A DNA stretch of 18,568 nt from Desulfobacterales bacterium (GTDB lineage Bacteria; Desulfobacterota; DSM-4660; Desulfatiglandales; Desulfatiglandaceae), in contig JAKLQB010000201.1 in assembly GCA_022013615.1 (NCBI GenBank), positions 1-18,568 on the forward strand, in the 5' to 3' direction. Below are positions 1-7,787 of the stretch, piece after piece. The notes below the pieces were generated by a model. The model saw only the letters and a program-made list of their open reading frames with translations, was not told where the DNA came from and did no database searches. The position numbers were made by a program, and so were the translations under genes. Within the stretch, counting starts at the first letter, position 1. Each line of letters begins with the position of its first letter.

Positions 1-428
1 CGAAAAAGCAGGTACTGGTCAAAGGTATCTGCAATGCGCTCAGAAAGCTGAAAACGCTTGAGATCCCCCTGAGTATCGCTGAGATATGCCCTAAGACTCT
101 CAAAGCCCGGCCTTGTGATGCAGGACGGAAGAAGCTTCATCACCCTCCAGGTCAAAATCCCTGGATCAAAAGGCGAACGTTCAGGGAGATCCGGAAGTAA
201 TTTTCGAAATACCTCATGGACAAAGTGGTTTGGGAAAGGAAACCGGCAGTTTGCGCATACACCTTGGCGCTGGGCAAGCTGCATGGATACCCACCGCTCC
301 ATACCCCTGCTCTGGGCCACAATGACTTCCGTGTCAAGAGGTGAGGCCAGCGGATTCTTGAGGACCTCAGCCAGTCTGGCGGCCAGGGTCTCAAGATGGT
401 TGCTGGTATAAAGTCTTAGGCCGGACAA
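1..428 (-). CDS. recC: RecBCD exonuclease V gamma subunit, N-terminal part (cut by window edge)
   Basis: RecC is the Chi-recognising, non-hydrolysing helicase-like subunit of the RecBCD double-strand-break repair nuclease. Seen: 142 codons remain open to the left edge. They read LRLYTSNHLETLAARLAEVL at the start, then VIVAQSRGMERWVSMQLAQR, ANCRFPFPNHFVHEVF, LPERSPFDPGILTWRVMKLL and ERIADTFDQYLLF, which is the colinear N-terminal pattern of RecC. An in-frame TAG lies seven codons upstream of the start. The only sensible start is TTG at 428, with GAGGAG six bases before it. The gene follows icd by 68 bases on the same strand and may be cotranscribed or have its own promoter. recB and recD would be expected just beyond the left edge; this is inference. 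The family call is secure; the TTG start is likely. Confidence 0.9.
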   Translation of the reverse strand, partial: MSGLRLYTSNHLETLAARLAEVLKNPLASPLDTEVIVAQSRGMERWVSMQLAQRQGVCANCRFPFPNHFVHEVFRKLLPDLPERSPFDPGILTWRVMKLLPSCITRPGFESLRAYLSDTQGDLKRFQLSERIADTFDQYLLF

Positions 429-475
429 ACGAATCTCCTCGATCTGCTAAAAACCCTGAAGACCACAGAATAAAT

Positions 476-492
476 TGCAGCTTGTTGCTGCA
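476..492 (-). terminator. Weak hairpin after icd
   Basis: A perfect 6-base inverted repeat (TGCAGC, 5-base loop, GCTGCA) lies four bases beyond the icd stop and is followed on the minus strand by ATTTATT. It could be a weak intrinsic terminator between icd and recC, but the stem is short and the U-tract is interrupted. Confidence 0.3.
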
Positions 493-496
493 GCCC

Positions 497-1780
497 TTAG
501 TGATTAACCCCTGCCTTTTCAATATTCTCGCGAATGGCCGCGCCAAATTCGGAGCACTTTACCTCCCGTGCGTCCTCCATCTGTCGTGCAAGGTCATAAG
601 TGACAATGCCCTGTTCTATCGTCTTCGTCACTGCCGATGCAATAAGTTCCGCAGCCTCGGTCCAGCCCATGAATTTCAGCATCTCTACACCCGAAAGGAT
701 GAGCGAACTTGGGTTTACTTTATCCAAACCAACATACTTGGGCGCTGTGCCGTGGGTCGCCTCGAAAAGGGCGCATCGATCCCCGATGTTTGCTCCTGGG
801 GCCATGCCCAATCCTCCCACCTGGGCTGAGGCTGCGTCCGAAAGGTAATCACCGTTTAAATTAGGTGTGGCAATCACACTGTACTCCTCAGGACGTAAGA
901 TGAGCTGCTGGAACATTGCATCCGCAATACGATCCTTTATAACAATACAGCCATACGGAATCTGGCCATTAAGCCTTTCGGATAATTCCGTTTCAGTTAC
1001 TGTCTGTTCAGGAAATTCCTCCAGGGCCACCCGATAGCCCCAATCTCGAAATGCCCCCTCTGTATATTTCATAATATTTCCCTTATGGACAAGGGTGACA
1101 CTTTTACGTCCGGTCTCTAACGCATATTGAATGGCCCTGCGCACCAGTCGACGGGTGTTGAACTCGCTCATGGGTTTAATTCCCACCGCGCTTTTGAGAG
1201 AGATGGTTGGGCTGCCGGAGTCTTTTAGCTTTTTGTTGACAAATTCAAGTACCTCTTGGGCGTCCTGTGACCCTGCCTCCCATTCTACTCCGGCGTAAAC
1301 GTCCTCGGTGTTCTCCCTAAAAATCACGACGTTTAGCCGCTCAGGGTGAACTACCGGTGCTGGAACGCCTTGAAAATAACGCACCGGCCGCACGCATGCA
1401 TACAAATCCAATTTCTGCCTCAATGCCACATTTAGAGAGCGAAAACCGCTCCCAACAGGCGTAGTGAGCGGTCCTTTGATGGCAATGCCGTAACGGGCTA
1501 TATCTTCCAATGTCCTTTCTGGCAAGCGAGTATCAGACCCATGAAGTTTCTGAGCTTTCTCTCCAGCCAGCAATTCATGCCAAATGATGCGTCTTTTCCC
1601 TCCGTAAGCCTGCCTGACCGCAGCATCAAATACGGGCCGGGCCGCAGCCCAGATATCCGGTCCAATTCCATCCCCTTCAATGAAAGATATAATCGGCTTA
1701 TCCGGTACCACAGGCCGCCCATCGACGTCCCATTCTATTGTTTTCACGGTTCTCTCGTTTTCACTCATATCTTTTACCAT
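497..1780 (-). CDS. icd: NADP-dependent isocitrate dehydrogenase
   Basis: This enzyme oxidatively decarboxylates isocitrate to 2-oxoglutarate in the TCA cycle, in the cytosol. At 427 residues it is close to E. coli Icd (416) and aligns with an offset of about four. It keeps the substrate loop [18 protein letters not shown], with Ser115 at the position of the E. coli regulatory phosphoserine 113, and has [17 protein letters not shown] and [10 protein letters not shown] with metal-binding aspartates 311 and 315. The NADP determinants are present: Lys348 and Tyr349 in HGTAPKYVG, then Tyr395 and Arg399. NADP specificity is therefore predicted. It lies 88 bases downstream of aconitase, the preceding enzyme of the cycle, so the two probably form an operon. 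The first ATG has GGGA eight bases upstream; a second in-frame ATG four codons later is an alternative start. No aceK was seen in the window, so regulation at Ser115 is unknown. Confidence 0.96.
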   Translation of the reverse strand: MVKDMSENERTVKTIEWDVDGRPVVPDKPIISFIEGDGIGPDIWAAARPVFDAAVRQAYGGKRRIIWHELLAGEKAQKLHGSDTRLPERTLEDIARYGIAIKGPLTTPVGSGFRSLNVALRQKLDLYACVRPVRYFQGVPAPVVHPERLNVVIFRENTEDVYAGVEWEAGSQDAQEVLEFVNKKLKDSGSPTISLKSAVGIKPMSEFNTRRLVRRAIQYALETGRKSVTLVHKGNIMKYTEGAFRDWGYRVALEEFPEQTVTETELSERLNGQIPYGCIVIKDRIADAMFQQLILRPEEYSVIATPNLNGDYLSDAASAQVGGLGMAPGANIGDRCALFEATHGTAPKYVGLDKVNPSSLILSGVEMLKFMGWTEAAELIASAVTKTIEQGIVTYDLARQMEDAREVKCSEFGAAIRENIEKAGVNH

Positions 1781-1868
1781 ATGTCTGTCCCATGCAGCTT
1801 AGTATCTTTTGTTTTTCCATTCACTTTAACAGACAACTGACAACAATCAACTGGCATTTCAGGCAATT

Positions 1869-3827
1869 CTATGTAGCGTTTGCCAGTTCCTGCCGGTGAA
1901 AATTAAGACGGCCCCCGGCTAATAGAATTTTTCGCTCCCGCTGGGACAACTCCAACCGACCTGCGAATTCAAGGGCCTTGTGCTTAACCCGTACAACCAA
2001 CTCATCGCTTTCGGCCACTGCCTTGCGCAAACCCTTAATCTCCAATATATCGCCTTGTTCAATTTGTTCATAATCCTCATCCTTGATGACTACAGGTAAT
2101 ATACCGAAATTTATCAGGTTGGCACGGTGGAGACGGGCAAAGGACTGTGCCAGCACCACCATGACCCCAAGGTAACGGGGAGCAAGGGCCGCGTGTTCCC
2201 GGCTGGAGCCCTGACCGTAATTTTTGCCTCCAAGAATTGCAACAGGGCCTGCGATTTTCGCCTTTTCGGCGAATCCTGGGGCCTTTGATGCGAAAACAAA
2301 TTCCGAAATCGCTGGAAGATTAGACCTCATGGGCAGCACTTTGGCCCCTCCCGGCAGAATATCGTCTGTTGTAATGTTGTCCTTTACCTTTAGTAACAAC
2401 TTAAGCCTGAGCGAATTTGGCATTGGCTCCAACTCTGGCAGCGGCTTTATATTGGGGCCCATGCGGATGGTGATCTTGTCCGGATGTTTGGGGGGACAGA
2501 TAATCATCGAATCATCGACCAGAAATCTTTTAGGATGCACCACTTGCTGTTGAGTGCCCAACTCACTTGGATGGACAAGACGGCCGGTTAATGCCGCGGC
2601 TACAGCGACCTGGGGGCCAGCAAGATATACCTCCGCATCTGGCGTGCCGCTTCGACCGGTAAAATTCCGGTTAAAGGTGCGCACGCTAACTCCGCCGGAA
2701 GGAGGCGCTTGACCCATACCGATGCATGGGCCGCATGCCACTTCCAGTATCCGTGCCCCTGAATCAATCATATCTGCCAGACTGCCGTCTCTGGCCAGCA
2801 TGGATAAAACCTGCCTTGACCCGGGAGCAATTACAAGGCTTACTTCAGGATGCACTTTTCTGTTCCGCAGGAGGTCCGCAACCAATTTTAGATCACGGTA
2901 AGATGAATTGGTGCAACTGCCAATGGCCACCTGGTTAACCTTTAGGTGGGATAGCTCTCGCACCGGCCTGACCGCATCCGGGCTGGGTGGACACGCAACC
3001 AGAGGTTCAAGAGTGGAAAGGTCAATCTCAATTATATCATCATATACAGCCCCTTCACGGGCATTAATAGGGGTCCAAATGTCTTCCCGGCTCTGGGCTA
3101 TGAGGAATTGTCTGGTTACTTCGTCTGAGGGGAACAAAGAAGTCCATGCTCCCAGCTCAGCTCCCATATTGGTGATTGTTGCCCGGTCCGGCACGCTGAG
3201 ACTTTTCACTGCAGGGCCACCGTACTCGAGTATTTTCCCAAGTCCGCCCTTGACCGAGAGTTTCTTTAAAAGATAAAGAATCACATCCTTCGCCCCCACC
3301 CAGGGTGGCATTTCTCCGGTCAAACGGACCAGGGTTACCCTGGGCACTGTCATGTGAAACGGAGCTCCGGACATGGCAAGGGCCACATCCATTCCCCCGG
3401 CCCCCATTGCCAGCATTCCCAGACCACCGGCAGTGGGCGTGTGGCTATCGGATCCCAGGAGTGTTTGCCCTGGCACTCCGAAGCGCTCCAGGTGCACCTG
3501 ATGGCATATACCGTTGCCCGGCCGGGAGAAATACAGGCCGTAGCGAGCCGCTGTTGACTGTAAGAAAAGGTGGTCGTCCGCATTCTCATAGCCCGTCTGA
3601 AGGGTGTTGTGATCTACGTAAGAGACGGACAGGCTCGTTTGCACACAATCAATGCCTAATGACATAAATTCCAGATAAACCAGGGTGCCTGTCGCGTCCT
3701 GTGTCAGGGTCTGGTCAATGCCAATGCCAATCTCTGTTCCCGGCATCAACTCGCCCTCTTTCAGGTGTGCAGCCAGGATCTGCCCTGCGATATGATCTGT
3801 GTAAGCCATTTCATTTACCGTAACCAT
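1869..3827 (-). CDS. acn: Aconitate hydratase, short (about 650 residue) type
   Basis: Aconitase interconverts citrate and isocitrate through cis-aconitate using a [4Fe-4S] cluster. Seen: three cluster cysteines, Cys305 in AIGSCTNSS and Cys365/Cys368 in ACGPCIGMG; the active-site stretches IDQTLTQDATGT and LLGSDSHTPTAGGLG; and a C-terminal swivel domain with GQGSSREHA around residue 540 and LAQSFARLHRANLINFGILP. The length (652) is shorter than AcnA (about 890) and fits the compact bacterial/mitochondrial-like class. It differs from leuC by carrying the swivel domain fused in one chain. An in-frame ATG at codon 7 is an alternative start; neither has a strong ribosome-binding site. icd follows 88 bases downstream. 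The upstream region is a 505-base gene-free stretch with strong palindromes. The symbol is generic because the AcnA/AcnB naming does not fit this class well. Confidence 0.95.
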   Translation of the reverse strand: MVTVNEMAYTDHIAGQILAAHLKEGELMPGTEIGIGIDQTLTQDATGTLVYLEFMSLGIDCVQTSLSVSYVDHNTLQTGYENADDHLFLQSTAARYGLYFSRPGNGICHQVHLERFGVPGQTLLGSDSHTPTAGGLGMLAMGAGGMDVALAMSGAPFHMTVPRVTLVRLTGEMPPWVGAKDVILYLLKKLSVKGGLGKILEYGGPAVKSLSVPDRATITNMGAELGAWTSLFPSDEVTRQFLIAQSREDIWTPINAREGAVYDDIIEIDLSTLEPLVACPPSPDAVRPVRELSHLKVNQVAIGSCTNSSYRDLKLVADLLRNRKVHPEVSLVIAPGSRQVLSMLARDGSLADMIDSGARILEVACGPCIGMGQAPPSGGVSVRTFNRNFTGRSGTPDAEVYLAGPQVAVAAALTGRLVHPSELGTQQQVVHPKRFLVDDSMIICPPKHPDKITIRMGPNIKPLPELEPMPNSLRLKLLLKVKDNITTDDILPGGAKVLPMRSNLPAISEFVFASKAPGFAEKAKIAGPVAILGGKNYGQGSSREHAALAPRYLGVMVVLAQSFARLHRANLINFGILPVVIKDEDYEQIEQGDILEIKGLRKAVAESDELVVRVKHKALEFAGRLELSQRERKILLAGGRLNFHRQELANAT

Positions 3828-3859
3828 TCAACCATTAAGACACAAAGGCGCTGAAGATT

Positions 3860-3932
3860 AGCGAAGCTTAGCCTCGTCGGTTTGCCCGTCTCCCGCTTTA
3901 GCAGGATACGGACAGGGGAGGCGAAGTACGCT
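3860..3932 (-). repeat. Large imperfect palindrome upstream of acn
   Basis: The outer arms AGCGAAGCTTAGCCTC and GAGGCGAAGTACGCT are near-complementary. Inside them GCCCGTCTCC pairs with GGATACGGAC (two non-matches), closing on a GC-TTTA-GC loop. The 73 bases would fold into one long hairpin as RNA or as extruded DNA. It lies 32 bases before the acn start. It may be an intergenic repeat family or a structured 5' leader of acn; nothing in the window shows a second copy. Confidence 0.5.
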
Positions 3933-3939
3933 ATCAATA

Positions 3940-3963
3940 CTGTGAAAGACCTTTCATCCACAG
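3940..3963 (-). repeat. Small inverted repeat next to the acn palindrome
   Basis: TGAAAG and CTTTCA face each other across two bases, with CTG and CAG continuing the dyad outside a small asymmetry. It directly adjoins the putative extended -10 and the larger palindrome, so it could be an operator-like dyad or a leader hairpin. No regulator is identifiable. Confidence 0.35.
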
Positions 3964-3966
3964 AAT

Positions 3967-3975
3967 ATTTTAGCA
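3967..3975 (-). promoter_or_regulatory. Possible extended -10 promoter for acn-icd
   Basis: On the minus strand TGCTAAAAT matches an extended -10 (TGn plus TAAAAT, five of six consensus bases). No good -35 is present at normal spacing. If used, transcription would start near 3960, giving a leader of about 130 bases before acn that contains both hairpins. This is a pattern match only. Confidence 0.3.
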
Positions 3976-4150
3976 TTTCTTTCATATTGTTGTTCCAAAA
4001 TCAAAGGATTTTTTGTGAACTGGAGATCATTTCTTCACTTTTTGCTGGTCGTTTTCGAATACTTTTGGTATTAGACTTTCTCTGGTTTGAAAAAAAGCGA
4101 GGTGAAAAGTGATGGGAAAGACTGCCAAGTTGATAAAGATAATACCCTAA

Positions 4151-4221
4151 CCCGGAATTCCGAAGCACGAAATTCGAAACACGAAACAAATCCCAAATAC
4201 TAATGCTCGAATATTCAAAAC
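4151..4221. repeat. TTCG-rich degenerate repeat
   Basis: The stretch is built from variations of GAA(T)TTCGAA and CACGAAA: GAATTCCGAAGCACGAAATT, then TCGAAACACGAAACAAAT, then CTCGAATATTCAAAACAC. It is low-complexity and internally repetitive, unlike the flanking operons. Similar degenerate strings occur between genes in many environmental bacterial genomes (recalled, not checked). No coding or RNA role is evident. Confidence 0.5.
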
Positions 4222-4280
4222 ACTTAATTCAGTTCACTTGTGATATTCCTGGTTGTGCATTCAGAAGTGACTAATTGAGC

Positions 4281-4314
4281 GAAAAATAATTCATTTGGTT
4301 GAGCATCGCTCAAC
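4281..4314 (-). terminator. Hairpin at the end of the trp operon
   Basis: GTTGAGC and GCTCAAC form a perfect 7-base stem with a 3-base loop (4298-4314), 18 bases after the trpA stop. On the minus strand it is followed by AT-rich sequence that includes a TTATTTTT run, although not directly at the stem. A modest rho-independent terminator for trpEGDCFA is the likeliest role. Confidence 0.5.
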
Positions 4315-4332
4315 GGTATAAGGTCGTTCAGG

Positions 4333-5094
4333 TTAGCGCAAGCCCCGGATAAAATCTCCCACAGAAGCGATCCCCCCTTTTTCCATTACCCGAATCGTCT
4401 GGGTGCCAATGACTGCGATATCCACTTTTCCCTTCAAGAAATCAATATCCGTCTTTTCCTTTACCCCAAAACCGAGCGCCAGGGGCAAATTGGTAGCCTT
4501 GCGGCAGCGGGCAAGGTATTCTCCCAGGTCATTGGAAAAACTCGTGGAAGTCCCTGTTACTCCTTTTCGGGCCATGCAATAAATGAAACCCCGGGCAAAG
4601 GAGTCAAGGTATTTCATACGTTTGTCCGTTGTGGTGGGGGAAAAGATAAGAACGGGGGCAAGCCGGTTTTCTTTCATGGTCTTGAAATACTCCCGGCCTT
4701 CTTCTGGAGGGAGGTCGGGGATGATGGCGCCTTGCAGACCCTTATTTGCCATGGCACATACAAAACGATCTGTGCCATACCTGAAGGGGATATCGTAATA
4801 GGTCATCATAAGGAATTGTATATCAAACGTTTGGGCCACCTGTTCAGCAAAATTGAGGCAGCCTTCCACGGTGGCTCCTCTTTCCAGGGCTTTCTGGTTG
4901 GCCTGGAGGATAACCGGTCCGTCGGCAACAGGTTCAGAAAAGGGAATCTGTAGCTCCATTAGTTCAACGTCCGCCTCAACCATTGTCTCGATGATTCTGA
5001 AGTTGTCTTCAAAAGAGGGATATCCAAGGACAATGTGAGTCATGAGCAGAATATCTTTCTCCTTCAGCCTGGTTCGCAGGTATGATTCAAGCAC
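4333..5094 (-). CDS. trpA: Tryptophan synthase alpha subunit
   Basis: TrpA cleaves indole-3-glycerol phosphate to indole and glyceraldehyde 3-phosphate, normally in an alpha2beta2 complex with TrpB. The TIM-barrel sequence keeps the catalytic Glu47 (LMELQIPFS) and Asp58 (EPVADGP), equivalent to Glu49 and Asp60, the loop GVTGTS, and the phosphate-binding GFGVKEK and VIGTQ regions. The start is set at GTG 5094, giving 253 residues against a usual 260-270, because AAAAGGTGG lies nine bases upstream and homology begins here. The frame is open for 33 more codons upstream, but those read through the trpB remnant in another frame. It is the last trp gene and is followed by a hairpin. Odd point: its partner gene trpB is truncated immediately upstream, so this alpha subunit needs a beta subunit from elsewhere or works alone. 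Confidence 0.92.
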   Translation of the reverse strand: MLESYLRTRLKEKDILLMTHIVLGYPSFEDNFRIIETMVEADVELMELQIPFSEPVADGPVILQANQKALERGATVEGCLNFAEQVAQTFDIQFLMMTYYDIPFRYGTDRFVCAMANKGLQGAIIPDLPPEEGREYFKTMKENRLAPVLIFSPTTTDKRMKYLDSFARGFIYCMARKGVTGTSTSFSNDLGEYLARCRKATNLPLALGFGVKEKTDIDFLKGKVDIAVIGTQTIRVMEKGGIASVGDFIRGLR

Positions 5095-5113
5095 GGTATT
5101 ATTCCACCTTTTT

Positions 5114-5248
5114 CTAGATGAATTCCTGCCAGAAGGCGGGATCGCTTCTGGCATCTTTAAACGCCTCCACAAGTTCGTCAAGGGTAGAGACAAGAATCTC
5201 AGGAATGAATGCGCCTCCGAATTCTCCGTAGTAACCTCGGTTAACCAT
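5114..5248 (-). pseudogene. trpB: Truncated tryptophan synthase beta subunit (first 44 codons only)
   Basis: An ATG with GGAGGACG upstream overlaps the trpF stop by eight bases and starts a frame reading VNRGYYGEFGGAFIPEILVS, then TLDELVEAFKDARSDPAFWQEFI, then TAG. This is the conserved N-terminus of TrpB, whose full length is about 400 residues. Everything after it is missing, including the PLP lysine region (HKTNQ in E. coli) and the glycine-rich phosphate loop. The stop is followed after 19 bases by the trpA GTG start, whose ribosome-binding site is intact. The fragment shows no decay, which fits a clean, possibly in-frame deletion that left the trpB stop and trpA signal, or an assembly collapse. 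A 44-residue product cannot catalyse the beta reaction; it could still couple translation into trpA. Confidence 0.88.
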
Positions 5249-5903
5249 CAAAACGTCCTCCGTTGTTTACCTTTTTGATCTTTTCCATCATTTTTTTCAT
5301 AAGAACGGGGCTCTTTTTCCCGGGCCACTCCTCCACCCCGCTATTAACATCCACGGCGTATGGCCTGACGGTTGAAATGGCGACCTCAATATTGCCCGGG
5401 TTAAGACCGCCTGCCATGATGATCAGCATTCCACCCTGTTTAGCTTTGACAGCCAGGTCCCAGTCAAAGGTTTTTCCCGTGCCGCCTCGATTTTCTTCTG
5501 AGTAATTGTCAAAAAGCAGCGCTCTGACCGTTCCTATGTAAGGACTAATCTTTTCAAGAATCGATTTATTCTTTAGTCTAAGGGCCTTGATTGCATGAGG
5601 CATGAAACCTCTACAGATATCGGGAGATTCATCCCCGTGGAGTTGAACCAGATCAAGCCCGCAAAAGCGCATAATCTCTTTTATCTTACCCGGATTCTCG
5701 TTCACAAAGACTCCAATCGTTTTCACAAAAGGGGGGATAACACAAATAATGCTGCGCGCTATTTCAGGGGTAACCCGCCTGGGACTTGGCGCAAAGATAA
5801 ACCCAAGTGCGTCAGCCCCAAGTTTAGCGGCGAGCAACGCGTCTTCCTTGTTGGTTATGCCGCAGATCTTGACTCTTACCTTCTCTTTACACTTCTGAAC
5901 CAT
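5241..5903 (-). CDS. trpF: Phosphoribosylanthranilate isomerase
   Basis: TrpF performs the Amadori rearrangement of phosphoribosylanthranilate to CdRP in tryptophan synthesis. About 220 residues form a single TIM barrel. Motifs seen are VKICGIT, with the catalytic cysteine at the end of strand 1, LVQLHGDES, LLFDNYS with the general-acid aspartate, GGTGKTFDW, IMAGGLNPGN and VDVNSGVE. The start lies inside the 3' end of trpC, either ATG 5903 or the adjoining GTG 5906, so translation is probably coupled. Its stop overlaps the trpB remnant start. Here trpF is separate from trpC, unlike the fused enterobacterial TrpCF. The exact start is uncertain. Confidence 0.94.
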   Translation of the reverse strand: MVQKCKEKVRVKICGITNKEDALLAAKLGADALGFIFAPSPRRVTPEIARSIICVIPPFVKTIGVFVNENPGKIKEIMRFCGLDLVQLHGDESPDICRGFMPHAIKALRLKNKSILEKISPYIGTVRALLFDNYSEENRGGTGKTFDWDLAVKAKQGGMLIIMAGGLNPGNIEVAISTVRPYAVDVNSGVEEWPGKKSPVLMKKMMEKIKKVNNGGRFDG

Positions 5904-6678
5904 CACCTGCCCGTACCAACTCCTGTGCCTTCAGCTTTATATCATCACTTCTCATGAGTGATGTTCCCACCAGTACGGCGCTAACGCCGTATTTCCTAAA
6001 CAGCCGGATATCATCGCCGCTGGAGATGCCGCTTTCACTGACAGCAATACACCTCTCTGGAACCAACGGGGCCAGCTCAAGAGTGACTCGGGGATCCACA
6101 TCAAAAGTATCCAGATCCCTGTTGTTGATCCCTATGATCTCAGCCCCACAATCGAGGGCCTTTTCCAGATCATGCCTGTCGTGAATTTCGGTTAGTGCGG
6201 ACAGACCCAATTTCTTGCACATATCCACCAACTTTTTCAACTGTTGCCGCGATAGAATGCGGGCAATCAAAAGAATGGCGTCTGCTCCATATAAAAACGA
6301 CTCTTTTACCTGCACCTCATCCATAACAAAATCCTTACGCAATATGGGTAAAGAGACCGCTCTTTTCAGATGTGGTAGTTGATCGATATCTCCTCCAAAA
6401 AACCGTTTATCGGTCAGAAGCGAGATCGCTGCTGCCCCGGAATCCTCGTAAATCCGGGCAACTGATAAAGCGTCTGCTCCTTCACGTATCATGCCTGCTG
6501 AAGGAGAGGCGAACTTTATCTCGGCAATTAGCCCGATCCGACCAGGCACGGAGATGGCGCCTTTAAAATCACGGATAGGGGGTAGGTTATCACTTCTAAA
6601 AGTCGACAACCCTCTTTTCTTTAGTCTGGCTACTTCTTTGCGCTTCTCGGCCAGTATTTCCGCCAATCGAGGATTCAT
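5887..6678 (-). CDS. trpC: Indole-3-glycerol phosphate synthase
   Basis: TrpC closes the indole ring, converting CdRP to indole-3-glycerol phosphate. Reading from ATG 6678 gives 263 residues with the full catalytic set: Glu53 and Lys55 in AEIKFASPS, Lys115 in LRKDF, Glu164 in ALTEIHD, Asn185 in GINNRD, and Glu215/Ser216 in VSESG. The frame is open 14 codons further upstream, but that part overlaps the trpD end, while AAGGAA sits eight bases before 6678 and homology starts there. It follows trpD by 11 bases and overlaps trpF. A phenylalanine follows the catalytic lysine where many homologues have a basic residue; this is unlikely to matter. Confidence 0.95.
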   Translation of the reverse strand: MNPRLAEILAEKRKEVARLKKRGLSTFRSDNLPPIRDFKGAISVPGRIGLIAEIKFASPSAGMIREGADALSVARIYEDSGAAAISLLTDKRFFGGDIDQLPHLKRAVSLPILRKDFVMDEVQVKESFLYGADAILLIARILSRQQLKKLVDMCKKLGLSALTEIHDRHDLEKALDCGAEIIGINNRDLDTFDVDPRVTLELAPLVPERCIAVSESGISSGDDIRLFRKYGVSAVLVGTSLMRSDDIKLKAQELVRAGDGSEV

Positions 6679-6689
6679 TGAAAACTTCC

Positions 6690-7769
6690 TTATAGCTCGT
6701 TCCGGACAAAGGATCTGCATTGCTGTGTGAAATTGATCAGAGAATCGAGTTTTTCCCTGGCTCTGCCAGAATCAATAGACCCTTTTGCCCTTTCTATACC
6801 CTCTTTAAAATCGCCATCAAGGCCTGCTGCCACAAATGCAGCCGCTGCATTGAGAAGGACCATGTCTCTCGTTGGTTTTTTCTCGCTGTCCAGTATCTCC
6901 CGAATAATACGGGCGTTCTCTCCCGCATTTCCGCCTCTTATGGCCTCGGGGGCTGCCCTTTTGAAACCGTATTCTTCAGGTGTCATGTTAAAGGTCTTTA
7001 CTCTACCGTCCTTTAGATGGGAAACCTTGGTGGGACCGCAAATGCTTATCTCGTCAAATGTTCCCTCACCACAGACCACAAACGCCTCCCTGGTTCCGAG
7101 CCTTTCAAGGACCAGTGCGATCTTCTCAGTAAGATCAGGGGCATAGACGCCTAAAACCTGAGCAGATGCGCCTGCTGGGTTGGTTAGGGGTCCCAGCAGG
7201 TTGAAAATGGTCCTGAGCCCTATCTCCCGCCTCGGTCCGGCAGCATATTTCATGGCACTATGAAACAGTGGGGCATAGAGAAACCCTATCCCTACTTCAC
7301 GAATGCATCTTTCCACGTCAGTACTGGTGATATCCAGATTTACGCCTAAGTTTTCAAGCACATCTGCACTTCCGCAATGGCTGGAAACAGCCCGGTTTCC
7401 ATGTTTTGCCACTTTAACCCCGGCCCCTGCAGCCACAAAGGCGGTAGCGGTGGAGACATTGAAAGTGTTGGTACCATCTCCCCCAGTACCGCAAGTATCG
7501 AGGACTGTTTCATCCTCTGCATTGATTTCGTCGCGATCAATGTTCAACAGGTGATTGTTGAGGCGCACTTTCATGGCCTTAGCCCGCATTACCCTGGCAG
7601 CGCCGGTAATCTCGTCCACCGTCTCCCCTTTTATCCTCAGAGCCGTGATAAACGAGCCGATCTGGGCCGCTGTGGCTTTCTCTGTCATAACCTCTTCCAT
7701 GGCCACTTTCATTTCCTCTTCTGTAAGGTCATCTCCCCTTACCACTTTTCCAATAGCCTCTATGATCAT
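6690..7769 (-). CDS. trpD: Anthranilate phosphoribosyltransferase
   Basis: TrpD transfers the phosphoribosyl group from PRPP to anthranilate. It has 359 residues, slightly longer than the usual 330-345, partly from an acidic insert around residues 75-87. The PRPP-binding signature DTCGTGGDGTNTFNVST is at 91-107, followed by KHGNRAVSS near 122-130, GLRTIFNLLGPLTNP, and the DEIS motif typical of the Mg/PRPP site. AAGGAGG lies eight bases before the ATG. It is separate from trpG (18-base gap), unlike the fused TrpGD of E. coli. Confidence 0.96.
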   Translation of the reverse strand: MIIEAIGKVVRGDDLTEEEMKVAMEEVMTEKATAAQIGSFITALRIKGETVDEITGAARVMRAKAMKVRLNNHLLNIDRDEINAEDETVLDTCGTGGDGTNTFNVSTATAFVAAGAGVKVAKHGNRAVSSHCGSADVLENLGVNLDITSTDVERCIREVGIGFLYAPLFHSAMKYAAGPRREIGLRTIFNLLGPLTNPAGASAQVLGVYAPDLTEKIALVLERLGTREAFVVCGEGTFDEISICGPTKVSHLKDGRVKTFNMTPEEYGFKRAAPEAIRGGNAGENARIIREILDSEKKPTRDMVLLNAAAAFVAAGLDGDFKEGIERAKGSIDSGRAREKLDSLINFTQQCRSFVRNEL

Positions 7770-7787
7770 GATGGAATCCTCCTTGTC

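Larger units (their letters stand above)
3828..4332. other. Gene-free spacer between trpA and acn
   Basis: This 505-base, AT-rich stretch has no convincing coding region. From right to left it holds a hairpin just after trpA, a TTCG-rich degenerate repeat, AT-rich sequence without visible structure (about 3990-4140), a possible extended -10 promoter for acn, a small hairpin and a large imperfect palindrome. Open frames here are short, start without ribosome-binding sites and run across the repeats. Confidence 0.7.

Noticed and set aside
152..394. An 80-codon minus-strand frame near the left edge
   Set aside because: It is an out-of-frame shadow of recC, whose own frame is conserved along the entire stretch.
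3815..3985. A 56-codon minus-strand frame from ATG 3985 overlapping the acn start
   Set aside because: It runs straight through both palindromes, has only a weak GGAA upstream, and its product resembles no recognised family; most likely fortuitous translation of a repeat.
5095..5193. ATG start 33 codons upstream for trpA
   Set aside because: This extension is the trpB remnant read in another frame; homology and the ribosome-binding site place the start at GTG 5094.
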